From: Roseiflexus sp. RS-1
GTDB lineage: Bacteria > Chloroflexota > Chloroflexia > Chloroflexales > Roseiflexaceae
Direction: 5' to 3'
Assembly (NCBI RefSeq): GCF_000016665.1
Contig: NC_009523.1
Span: 3,347,501 to 3,411,500, forward strand
DNA: 64,000 nucleotides
Position 1 is the first letter of the stretch, and the number at the start of each line of letters is the position of its first letter. This document shows positions 9,239 to 17,704 of the stretch, piece by piece. The notes beneath the pieces are model-generated. The model worked only from the letters and a program-made list of their open reading frames with translations, had not been told where the DNA came from and ran no database searches. The translations under genes and the position numbers were made by a program.

Positions 9239-10133
9239 ACCGCAGGCGGAGATACCGCCGCTGTTCAATGAAGCCTTTCTACGCCGCCTGGAACGGCTGA
9301 GCCTGCAGGCGCAGCGGACCCTGCGCGGTCGCCCATCTGGCGGCGCACATCTCAGCCATCGTCTGCTGCCCACGTCTATCTTTAGCGATCATCGCCCGTA
9401 CAGTGTCGGTGACGATTATCGCTATGTTGACTGGAATGTGTATGCGCACCAGGATGCACTCTTCGTCAAACTGGGCGAGATCGAACAGGATGTTACTATT
9501 CATCTGCTGCTGGACGCATCGCGCTCGATGGCATGGGGGTCTCCTGCCAAACTGCGCGCTGCGCAATTGATTGCCGGAACGCTTGGGTATCTGGCGCTGG
9601 CGCACAATGATCGGCTTCATGTGACGTCATTCGATGCCGCAGTGCGCCGTGAGTTCGGACCGGCACAGGGAAAATCGCGCCTGATTGAGATGTTACGGTT
9701 CATCGAGCAGGTGCAACCGGGCGGCGAAACCAACCTCAGATCGGCGCTCGAAACGTATGCGCGCCACCATCCACGCGGAGGGTTGCTGGTCGTCTGTTCC
9801 GATCTGCTTGCGCCTGAAGGGCTTGAGGAGGGATTACGCGCGTACCCACCACCGACATGGCAGACACTCGTGATCCATCTTCTCGATCCGCGCGAACTGA
9901 ACCCTGAACGTCTCGGTCCCATCGAGCTTGAAGATGTTGAGACGGGTAAACTCCTGCCATTGATTATTGATGATGAGACAATTGCACACTACCGTCGTAA
10001 TCTTGCCGCCTGGCAGCGGACGATCGAATCGATCTGCGGGCGACGAGGCGCAACATATGCGCGTGTGCTCAGCACGTGGCCGCTCGAGCGACAGATTATT
10101 CCATATCTGCGCGCACGCCAGATACTGACATAG
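9210..10133 (+). CDS. DUF58 protein with vWA-like fold
   Basis: A 307-residue cytoplasmic protein of the DUF58 family, known for its link with MoxR AAA+ ATPases and BatA-type vWA proteins. The family signature YRYVDWNVYAHQD lies at about residues 70-82, and a MIDAS-like metal motif DASRS starts at D102. I chose the ATG at 9210 because the protein then begins just before the conserved region; the frame is open further upstream only inside the previous gene. The overlap with the preceding gene is 29 bp, and the next gene starts 3 bp after the stop. No MoxR ATPase is present between 6.4 and 14.5 kb, where one is usual. Confidence 0.88.
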   Translation: MWFGNIFSPKPQAEIPPLFNEAFLRRLERLSLQAQRTLRGRPSGGAHLSHRLLPTSIFSDHRPYSVGDDYRYVDWNVYAHQDALFVKLGEIEQDVTIHLLLDASRSMAWGSPAKLRAAQLIAGTLGYLALAHNDRLHVTSFDAAVRREFGPAQGKSRLIEMLRFIEQVQPGGETNLRSALETYARHHPRGGLLVVCSDLLAPEGLEEGLRAYPPPTWQTLVIHLLDPRELNPERLGPIELEDVETGKLLPLIIDDETIAHYRRNLAAWQRTIESICGRRGATYARVLSTWPLERQIIPYLRARQILT

Positions 10134-10136
10134 CGT

Positions 10137-11966
10137 ATGAGTTTTCTGTTGCCACTCGGATTACTGGCGCTGCTCGCCCTACCGATCATCGTGCTTCTGC
10201 ATCTGCTGCGCGAACGACGTCAGCGCGTGCCGGTTCCGAGTCTGTTGCTCTGGGCACATCTTCCTCGCCGGATCGACGGTGAGCGGAGTCGTCGTCTGCC
10301 GCTGACGCTGTTGTTGTTGCTGCATCTTCTGGTTGCTGCGCTGCTTGGCTTCGCGCTGGGAGGACCGCAGATCGCGGGTGCGCTCGCCCCCGACGCACGT
10401 CATACTGCGCTGATCATCGATACTTCGAGCAGTATGGCAGCCACCGATGGGGGGGCAAGCCGCTTCGAACAGGCGCGACAACGCGCTCGCACCCTTATCG
10501 CAGCAACATCTCCTGGCGACCGGATCACGCTGATCGCTGCCGGACCCCGGGCGCAGATTGTTGTATCGGGCGAAGATCCCTTCGTTCTCACCGCAGCGCT
10601 CGACACCCTGCGACCCGGCGGCGTCGGAGCGGCGATCAACGAGGCGCTGACGCTGGCGGAAGCCGCTCTCGACCCGCAGTTCAGCCGACGGATTGTTGTG
10701 GTGACCGATGGGGCATTGCCGCCACAACCGGCGCGCGATGTCGCGGTACCAGTGGAGTGGGTGCAGATCGGTTCAGCGGTTCCCAATCGCGCGATTATCG
10801 CCTTTGCCAGTCGTCCCTGGGGAGGTCGCATCCAGGTGTATGCGCGGGTTGCCAGTTACGACACCGCGCCATTCAACGGGACGCTGCGGATCGTTTCTGG
10901 TAATCAGGTGCTGGCGGAGGAACAGGTCACGATTGCGCCAAACGGCGAAACTGAAATCAGCTGGACATTGCCGGGCGGCGTGGAGACGCTGCGCGCAGTG
11001 ATCGATGGACGCGACGCGCTGCCGCAGGACGACTCCGCCTATCTGAGCGTGGCACAGGGGCGTCCAATCACGGTGATCCTGGTATCGAACCAACCGGCGG
11101 CTCTCCGCCGCGCTCTTGAAGTTATCCCCGGCGTCACTGTCGTCGCCACGACCCCTGCTGCTTATGCGACCACATCTGAGCGCGCGATCGCCGATCTGAC
11201 GATCTTCGATGGTTTTCTCCCCGATGCCTGGCCCCAGGGATCGGTGCTGGTGATTGCACCACCGCCAGATTCATCGTTGCTGCGCGTGACGTCCGATCTT
11301 CAACCCCTCGATGCCGGAGCGCCACTGCGTCAACGCGGCAGCACGCTGGAAGGGCTTGGTTTTGGCGGTGTCGTGTTCAATGCTGTCAGGCGGATCGAGC
11401 CACCACCATGGGCTGAAGTGCTGCTGGCATCCGGCGACCTGCCGCTGATTCTGCGTGGGCGAACCGAGGGTCATGAAATTGCGATCTGGACGTTCGATCT
11501 TGCCGGTGGCAACCTGACGACACGCCTGGCGTTCCCGCTTCTGGTGGCTCGCACGGTGCGCGACCTGGCGCCACCGCCGTTGCCACAGGCGGTGCGTGCT
11601 GGCGAAATGCTGATGATCCGACCTGATCCACGCGCAACGGCACTGGTGATCCGCAGTCCCGACGACCGACGCATCGAAGCGCCGGTTGCATCGGTCGTCA
11701 CACTCGATACCCTGATCGAACCTGGATTCTATACAGTGGAAGAACAGCGTGGCGGCGCCACCGTTCTCGCTGGCATAGTGGGCGTCAACGCGGGCGCAGC
11801 GATCGAATCGAACCTGCGCCCGCAAAGCGCACCGCCGTTGCGCGCGCCCGGAAATGATCCCGGGAGCGCGTCTGGACAGCATATGATCGATCTGTGGCCC
11901 TGGCTTGCCGGCGCTGCGCTTATCGTTCTGGCGATTGAATGGGTGTATGTGTTACGACGCCGGTAA
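10137..11966 (+). CDS. BatA-like membrane protein with vWA domain
   Basis: A 609-residue protein. The N-terminus matches the BatA domain: two helices (about 3-23 and 57-75) separated by a basic loop (LLRERRQRVPVPSLLLW). A vWA domain follows with the MIDAS motif DTSSS from D95, then beta-rich extracytoplasmic segments, and a final transmembrane helix (about 585-605) ending in VLRRR. In better-known clusters such proteins act in the envelope together with DUF58 and MoxR; that role is transferred here by family and context only. Confidence 0.85.
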   Translation: MSFLLPLGLLALLALPIIVLLHLLRERRQRVPVPSLLLWAHLPRRIDGERSRRLPLTLLLLLHLLVAALLGFALGGPQIAGALAPDARHTALIIDTSSSMAATDGGASRFEQARQRARTLIAATSPGDRITLIAAGPRAQIVVSGEDPFVLTAALDTLRPGGVGAAINEALTLAEAALDPQFSRRIVVVTDGALPPQPARDVAVPVEWVQIGSAVPNRAIIAFASRPWGGRIQVYARVASYDTAPFNGTLRIVSGNQVLAEEQVTIAPNGETEISWTLPGGVETLRAVIDGRDALPQDDSAYLSVAQGRPITVILVSNQPAALRRALEVIPGVTVVATTPAAYATTSERAIADLTIFDGFLPDAWPQGSVLVIAPPPDSSLLRVTSDLQPLDAGAPLRQRGSTLEGLGFGGVVFNAVRRIEPPPWAEVLLASGDLPLILRGRTEGHEIAIWTFDLAGGNLTTRLAFPLLVARTVRDLAPPPLPQAVRAGEMLMIRPDPRATALVIRSPDDRRIEAPVASVVTLDTLIEPGFYTVEEQRGGATVLAGIVGVNAGAAIESNLRPQSAPPLRAPGNDPGSASGQHMIDLWPWLAGAALIVLAIEWVYVLRRR

Positions 11967-11978
11967 AGGTTGACACTG

Positions 11979-14534
11979 ATGATCCTTCGCAATCCACAGT
12001 TTCTGGCGTTCCTGATGCTCGTGCCCCTGATCATTGGCGGCTGGCTCTGGCGACGCGGTCGCCTGCCGGCAATGGCGCTCGTGCTGCGGGTTGCCATTGT
12101 CACGCTCATTATCGTTGCACTGGCGAATCCCGTTATGCTGCACGGGCGAATTGAGACCGCCGCTGCACCGCTCATCGTCGTGCTGGTTGACCAATCGGAC
12201 AGCCTGACCGATCAGGGGAAGGCGACACTCCGTGCGCGTGCAGCGGCGCTTGCCGCAGGTAGCAGCACCCCCGTGCAGATTATCACCTTTGGTGCGACCG
12301 TGGCGGCAGAAGGCGGGACGTTACGCAGCGATCAGACCGACATCGCGGCTGCACTGCGTGCAGCACGCGGGTTGATCGGCGCCAGTGGCGGTCGGGTGGT
12401 GCTGCTCTCCGACGGTCTTCAGACCAGGGGGGACGCACTCGCCGAAGCGCGGGCGCTGGCGCTTGCCGGTATCCCGGTCGATACGGAACAGTATCAGGCG
12501 CCAGCATTGTCCGAGTTCTGGATTGCAACGGTTGAGACGCCAGCCACCTTGCGCGAAGGGGAGGAGTTTACCGCCCGAATCGTGATGGTCAGCACCGTTG
12601 CTACCGGTGTGCAACTGGAGATCACCGCTGGCAATGAGCGTATGGTGACGCAGCAGGTGCGTCTATCGCCCGGCGAAAACACCTACCTGTACACCGGTCG
12701 CGCCGGTGAGCCGGGCATTCTGCGCCTCCAGGCGACGATCAGCGGTCAGCCCGACACGCTTGCGCGCAACAATCGCGCCGGTGCAGCTATGCTCGTTGCC
12801 CCAATGCCACGTATTTTGCTGGTGGAAGGATCAGACGGCGCTATCAGCGCACCATTGCGAGGCGCGCTCCGTGAAGCAGGCGTCATTGCGGATGTAGCCG
12901 ATCCGACGGCGCTCCCCGCCCAGATCTCGGCGCTCGGTCTCTACGAAGGAATTGTACTGATCGACGTGCCTGCAAGCGCGCTGACCTTCGACCAGATGGC
13001 GACGTTGCGCGAATTTGTCCGCAGCGAAGGGCGCGGCTTACTGGCGATTGGCGGACGATCAAGTTTTACGCTCGGCGCCTACAAGAACACTCCCCTGGAA
13101 GAAACACTGCCGGTCGAAATGACCCCGCCCCCACGTCCAGAACGCTCGGATACGACCCTGCTGTTGATCATCGATCAATCTGCCAGCATGGGACCCGAAA
13201 CCGGCATCTCCAAATTCACGATGGCGAAAGAAGCCGCCATCATGGCGACCGAGTCGCTCCGCCAGGAGGATCGCATCGGCGTGCTGGCATTCGATGTCTC
13301 GACCCGCTGGGTGGTTGATTTTCAGCCGGTCGGCGTTGGTTTGAGCCTGGCTGATGTGCAGCGCCGCATCAGCACGCTGCCGCTTGGCGGCGGAACCGAC
13401 ATCTACAACGCACTCCAGGAGGGATTGCCAGCACTGGCGCAGCAACCCGGACGGGTGCGCCACGCAGTGCTGCTCACCGATGGTCGTTCGTTCACCGACG
13501 ACCGACAGGCATATCGGATGCTGCTCGAAGAAGCGCGCAGCCAGAATATCACCCTCTCGACGATTGCCATCGGCACAGACGCCGACATCAATCTGCTCCA
13601 GGAACTGGCGCGCTGGGGGGCGGGGCGGTATCACTACGCCGCCGAACCAAACGATATTCCGCGCCTGACGCTGCTCGAGAGCGAAATTGTGCGCACAGAA
13701 CCGCAGGTTGAGGGCGATTTCCGCGCCGAGCAGACCGCTCCGCATCCCATGTTGCGCGACTTCGCGCCGGAGCAGATCCCCGGTTTGAAAGGATATGTGG
13801 CCACGCTTCTGAAGCCCGGCGCCGATCTGGTGCTCCGTTCCCCTGATGGCGACCCGGTGCTCGCTGTCTGGCAGTATGGGCTTGGGCGCGCCGCTGCGTG
13901 GACGCCTGGTGCAGAAGCGCCATGGGCTGCCGACTGGTCAAACTGGCCCGATTACGGTCGTTTCTGGGCGCAACTGATTCGCTACACTCTCCCTGAGCCG
14001 GATAGCGGTCCGCTTCAAGTGCGCGCCATCCGTGACGGCGATAGTGTGCGCATCGTCGCCGACTCCGTCGCACCGGGCGGCAGACCGCTAGACCTGGCGG
14101 ATACCCAGGCGACGATCGTGCTGCCGGATGGTTCATCCCGACTGATTACACTCCGTCAGACAGCGCCCGGACGCTACGAACAGGCGTTGACCCTGACGAC
14201 CGACGGTTCGTATGCAATCGAAGTGCGCCAGCAAAAGGGGAATGAGGTGCGCTCGGCGCAGATCGGCTATGTGCAACGCTACCCCGATGAATACCTGCCT
14301 CCCGCCGATCCGCAGGCCGGCGCGCGGCTGTTGAACGACATCAGCGCCATCACTGGCGGAACAGCGCTCCGCGGCGGACCGCTCGTAACGCCGGGCGTCG
14401 TTCCTCTTAGCGCTGAACGGGCGCCGGATACCGGGCTGTGGCCCTGGTTGATCGGTCTTGCGGCGTTTCTCTGGATCATTGAGATCGCGCTACGGCGTGG
14501 GTGGTTACGACTACCGCAGCGCTTCACCCGCTGA
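11979..14534 (+). CDS. Large membrane protein with two vWA MIDAS motifs and a GATase1-like segment
   Basis: An 851-residue protein, last in the operon. Two N-terminal helices (about 8-24 and 32-50), a first MIDAS motif DQSDS at D71 with a following vWA-like region, a segment resembling a class I glutamine-amidotransferase-like fold (about 275-385, ILLVEG...GLLAIGG), then a second, canonical vWA domain with DQSAS at D399 and the later TDG motif, a beta-rich region, and a C-terminal helix (about 820-840). I chose the ATG at 11979 because AAGG precedes it by 9 nt; a TTG at 11970 is in frame. It most likely faces the periplasm or cell surface. Function unknown. Confidence 0.82.
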   Translation: MILRNPQFLAFLMLVPLIIGGWLWRRGRLPAMALVLRVAIVTLIIVALANPVMLHGRIETAAAPLIVVLVDQSDSLTDQGKATLRARAAALAAGSSTPVQIITFGATVAAEGGTLRSDQTDIAAALRAARGLIGASGGRVVLLSDGLQTRGDALAEARALALAGIPVDTEQYQAPALSEFWIATVETPATLREGEEFTARIVMVSTVATGVQLEITAGNERMVTQQVRLSPGENTYLYTGRAGEPGILRLQATISGQPDTLARNNRAGAAMLVAPMPRILLVEGSDGAISAPLRGALREAGVIADVADPTALPAQISALGLYEGIVLIDVPASALTFDQMATLREFVRSEGRGLLAIGGRSSFTLGAYKNTPLEETLPVEMTPPPRPERSDTTLLLIIDQSASMGPETGISKFTMAKEAAIMATESLRQEDRIGVLAFDVSTRWVVDFQPVGVGLSLADVQRRISTLPLGGGTDIYNALQEGLPALAQQPGRVRHAVLLTDGRSFTDDRQAYRMLLEEARSQNITLSTIAIGTDADINLLQELARWGAGRYHYAAEPNDIPRLTLLESEIVRTEPQVEGDFRAEQTAPHPMLRDFAPEQIPGLKGYVATLLKPGADLVLRSPDGDPVLAVWQYGLGRAAAWTPGAEAPWAADWSNWPDYGRFWAQLIRYTLPEPDSGPLQVRAIRDGDSVRIVADSVAPGGRPLDLADTQATIVLPDGSSRLITLRQTAPGRYEQALTLTTDGSYAIEVRQQKGNEVRSAQIGYVQRYPDEYLPPADPQAGARLLNDISAITGGTALRGGPLVTPGVVPLSAERAPDTGLWPWLIGLAAFLWIIEIALRRGWLRLPQRFTR

Positions 14535-14595
14535 AAGCGTGCGATACCACTCCCCTGTCTCTACAGCCAGTTTTCCACATAACGCCAGCCGGATA

Positions 14596-14604
14596 TGGTA
14601 TTAT
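14596..14604 (+). promoter_or_regulatory. Extended -10 promoter candidate for the acyltransferase
   Basis: TG-G-TATTAT forms an extended -10 element 48 bp upstream of the ATG at 14652. No good -35 box is seen. The gap 14535-14651 holds nothing else clear. Confidence 0.45.
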
Positions 14605-14651
14605 TCAATTGAACTGTCATATCGACACCTTCACACTCCGCAGCGTTTCAT

Positions 14652-15512
14652 ATGCGCACCACTGAACCGCAGGCGACTGTCCTGCAGAACGCCACTCCTG
14701 CCATCCCTGCGAATCGCAACGCAGTCGGGAAGGAATTGATCTATCGCACACTGGTGCTGCCCGCCTGTCGCTCGATGTTCGATCGGGTCTGGATTGCCAT
14801 TGAGGGTCCTGTTCCCCATCCTGCCGAGGGCCCGGTTATTGTCTACATGAACCATCCAGGATGGTGGGACGGCTATATGGCGTTCCTGGTGGACAAGATC
14901 GTGCTCAACGAGCGGTTCCAGAGTTATATCATGATGGAAGAGAAGCAGTTGCGCGTGTACCGGTTCTTCACCTGGTGCGGCGCATTTTCGGTCGACCGGC
15001 GCCGCCCCGGCGAGGCGGAGCGGTCGATTGCCTACATCAGTCGTTTGTTGCGCGAACGACGTGACCGCATGCTCTGGATACTGCCGCAGGGACGGATCGT
15101 GCCGAACGATCGTCGTCCGTTGAAGGTCTATCCCGGAGTAGCGCGCATCGCCAGGCAGGTGGGGGATGTGATCTTCTGGCCCATCGCGCTGCGCTACGAG
15201 TTTCGCGGCGAACAGCGCCCCGAAGCATTCATTCGCGTGGGTCCGCCCCATACCTGCGATCCGACACTCCCCGAAGAGATGATCGTGAGTCTGGTGCAGA
15301 CGCGTCTGACCATTGCAGTCGACGCACTGCGCGACGAGGTGAACGAAGAACGTCTGGAAGCCTACCGCACCCTGCTTCGCGGACGACGCGGCATTAACCG
15401 CGTGTGGGATGACGTTGTCGCCGTGTGGCGCCGATCCATACAGCGACTATCAGGAAGATCACGCCAACCAGACCGGCCAGCGGATACCCGCGCGCCAGAT
15501 TCGCAGCAGTGA
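14652..15512 (+). CDS. PlsC-family acyltransferase, possibly carotenoid-related
   Basis: A 286-residue acyltransferase. The HX4D motif is NHPGWWD (N67, H68, D73), the second block has GAFSVDRRRPGEAERS, and the usual FPEGTR block reads LPQGRI, so it is a divergent member rather than a standard 1-acylglycerol-3-phosphate acyltransferase. It lies tail to tail with a CruF-type carotenoid gene and overlaps its 3' end by 119 bp. Because Roseiflexus is known to make fatty-acid esters of a carotenoid glucoside, esterification of a carotenoid sugar (CruD-like role) is a reasonable guess; phospholipid synthesis is the alternative. Confidence 0.75.
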   Translation: MRTTEPQATVLQNATPAIPANRNAVGKELIYRTLVLPACRSMFDRVWIAIEGPVPHPAEGPVIVYMNHPGWWDGYMAFLVDKIVLNERFQSYIMMEEKQLRVYRFFTWCGAFSVDRRRPGEAERSIAYISRLLRERRDRMLWILPQGRIVPNDRRPLKVYPGVARIARQVGDVIFWPIALRYEFRGEQRPEAFIRVGPPHTCDPTLPEEMIVSLVQTRLTIAVDALRDEVNEERLEAYRTLLRGRRGINRVWDDVVAVWRRSIQRLSGRSRQPDRPADTRAPDSQQ

Positions 15513-16233
15513 AGAAGATGCTGCTCAGGATAAAGAGCAGGGCGGGTACATACTGCCAGACGAATGCGACGATGCGCTCGCGCTGCGCTAAGAGCGACAG
15601 CGGCACGCGGTCGGACTCGTTCTCGCCGTTCTGGGGCAGGATCGTTGCAACGACAAGCGCAATCAGGAACCCGACCACCCACCAACCGGCAAAGTTTTGT
15701 GGCGGCACACCATAGTACAGACCGCCGTCGATCCAGAACCAGTAGTTGTTAATGAGTGTAGCAACCGTTTCGATCTGGAGATCAAGCACAACGATCAACA
15801 CACCGGTGAGCGTCGCAAGCCCGATACGTCCGCCGCGTACACCCAGGGTCAGGCGCGCCAGTTGCCACGACCCGAAACCTGCCATCAACCAGGCAAGCGT
15901 GATTGGAACCGGCACGACTCCCAGTATCTGCGGTTGTAGCATATCGGTATACTGGTAGCGACCGAACGGCAATCCTGTTGTTTCACCGATATGCTCGACC
16001 GCCCATGCCAGTACCGCCGCCAGCCCGACTGCCAGTGCGCCACGCGCGCCATACATCCCCAGTGCCCAGAAGATAACCGCCAACCCCTGGACAATCAGCA
16101 TCGCAGCGCCCATCCAGAGACCCCACGCTGGAACGGCATCGAGCGCAACGGTGACGGTCGAACCGGGAAATACGGCACAGTACGCAAAAAAACACACCAG
16201 GGACAGCATCCGAAACACAGGTGATGGTGACAT
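15394..16233 (-). CDS. cruF: CruF-type carotenoid biosynthesis membrane protein
   Basis: A 279-residue integral membrane protein with about seven hydrophobic helices. The family hallmark EHIGETTGLPFGRYQYTD lies near residues 80-97, followed by GVVPVPITLAWLM; a second conserved block is NNYWFWIDGGLYYGVPPQNF. CruF proteins hydrate the psi end of carotenoids (1',2' double bond) to give the 1'-hydroxy group that is later glycosylated or methylated. The ATG at 16233 is chosen as the start nearest the first helix with family-like length; 16209 is possible. The start codon shares CATG with the divergent glycosyltransferase start at 16232. Confidence 0.85.
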   Translation of the reverse strand: MSPSPVFRMLSLVCFFAYCAVFPGSTVTVALDAVPAWGLWMGAAMLIVQGLAVIFWALGMYGARGALAVGLAAVLAWAVEHIGETTGLPFGRYQYTDMLQPQILGVVPVPITLAWLMAGFGSWQLARLTLGVRGGRIGLATLTGVLIVVLDLQIETVATLINNYWFWIDGGLYYGVPPQNFAGWWVVGFLIALVVATILPQNGENESDRVPLSLLAQRERIVAFVWQYVPALLFILSSIFFTAANLARGYPLAGLVGVIFLIVAVWIGATRRQRHPTRG

Positions 16234-17704
16234 GGACGGAGATACCAGCGAACGCAACGAACGATCTGCACTCCTTTTGCTCTGCATACTCTTCCTCACC
16301 ACACGGTTGCCGGGATTGATGGCGATTCCCCTTTTCAATGACGAAGCGGTGTATCTCTCCCGTGCCCAACATTTTCCCGACCAATTCCTGTCTACGATTC
16401 ACGATGGCAAACTTATTCATGAACTGTTGCTTGCCGCGCTTACGCATCTGCCACTGGATCCGCTCGTGAGCGGCAGGCTCCTTTCGGTCGTGTGCGGCTG
16501 GCTGACCGTCATCGGATTGTGGCTCAGCGGAAAGATGGTCGCCGATCAGCGCGCAGGCATCCTTGCCGGTCTTCTCTACATCTGTTCACCGCTGGCTATC
16601 GTCCACGACCTGCTGGCGATTCCCGACGCGATGCTTGCCAGCGTCGCCAGTTTTGTGCTGGCATTGAGTCTGCGCCTCAATCAGATGTCAAACCCACACC
16701 GCTGGCATGCGGCGGGTGTCGGCGCACTCGTGGCGCTTGCCAGTCTGGTCAAACTACCTGGAGTGTTCCTGTTCGCGCTCCCGGCTTTGACCATGCTCAT
16801 ACACACGATGCCGCCTGAACAGCAGCATCGGCGGTGGGAGATGGTGCGCACCGCGCTGATCGTCACATTGCTGGCGCCTGCTGCATTTGCACCCTTCAAC
16901 TATGGCGGCGCTGAGAGCCACAAAGTTGGTGCGCTCAATCTGATGCTCCAGATTGAGCGTGTGGGACAAAACCTGTATCAAATCGGCGAGTGGATCACGA
17001 TTGCCATGCCACTGTCGGCGCTTATGATTGCTGGCATTGGTCTGGCGACATCCCAGACACGCCGACAGCACCTGTTTCTCTTTCTCTCCGCCGGTCTGTT
17101 CTGTCTGGCGCTTGCCGTTATCGGGAGCGTCCTCTATCCCCGCTATATCCTGCCCGTGTGGGTTCCGATCCTTTTTGCCGCAGGACTGAGCCTGAGTCAA
17201 CACCGACAACGTCGCAAAGCCCTGCGCGGCATCAGCGCGGCGCTGACCCTGGTCACGTGCCTGTGGGGCGCCTTCTTTGCCTTCCAGTACATCCGCAATC
17301 CGGCATATGCTCCCCTGACGACCGCTGATCGCCATCAGTATGTCGAAACGTGGACAGCAGGCTACCATGTGGCAGAGATTGTGTACCAGTTGCGTACCGA
17401 GGCAGAGCAATCAGGCAGCATCATTCTGGCAAGCCCGTTGCAAACGCGCCTTATTCACCTCGGACCCACGATCTATCTGAACGATGATCCGCGTATTGCA
17501 TTCATTGACATCGATATGCAGGCAACCGACGCCCGACAACAACTCAGCGATCTGGCAGCACAGCGCCCGCTCTACATAGCGCTTGATGCCGAAGAGATTG
17601 TAGCGTTCGATATCGAACGGCGCTTCCCTGAACTCAAACGCATACGCGAATGGCGCAATCCGTACAGCGCCATGACATTCTTCCTGTACGTCTGGTCACC
17701 GTAG
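16232..17704 (+). CDS. GT39-like (ArnT/PMT-type) membrane glycosyltransferase
   Basis: A 490-residue protein with about ten to eleven hydrophobic helices. After the first helix comes an Asp/Glu-bearing loop (FNDEAVYLSRAQHF), the pattern of GT-C enzymes such as GT39, which transfer sugars from polyprenyl-phosphate donors on the outer face of the membrane. The C-terminal 110 residues are soluble and extracytoplasmic. I chose the ATG at 16232 (AGGTGA upstream); a longer reading from 16151 would run through the cruF coding sequence. It converges on the hydantoinase gene with a 9-bp overlap. The acceptor is unknown. Confidence 0.75.
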   Translation: MDGDTSERNERSALLLLCILFLTTRLPGLMAIPLFNDEAVYLSRAQHFPDQFLSTIHDGKLIHELLLAALTHLPLDPLVSGRLLSVVCGWLTVIGLWLSGKMVADQRAGILAGLLYICSPLAIVHDLLAIPDAMLASVASFVLALSLRLNQMSNPHRWHAAGVGALVALASLVKLPGVFLFALPALTMLIHTMPPEQQHRRWEMVRTALIVTLLAPAAFAPFNYGGAESHKVGALNLMLQIERVGQNLYQIGEWITIAMPLSALMIAGIGLATSQTRRQHLFLFLSAGLFCLALAVIGSVLYPRYILPVWVPILFAAGLSLSQHRQRRKALRGISAALTLVTCLWGAFFAFQYIRNPAYAPLTTADRHQYVETWTAGYHVAEIVYQLRTEAEQSGSIILASPLQTRLIHLGPTIYLNDDPRIAFIDIDMQATDARQQLSDLAAQRPLYIALDAEEIVAFDIERRFPELKRIREWRNPYSAMTFFLYVWSP

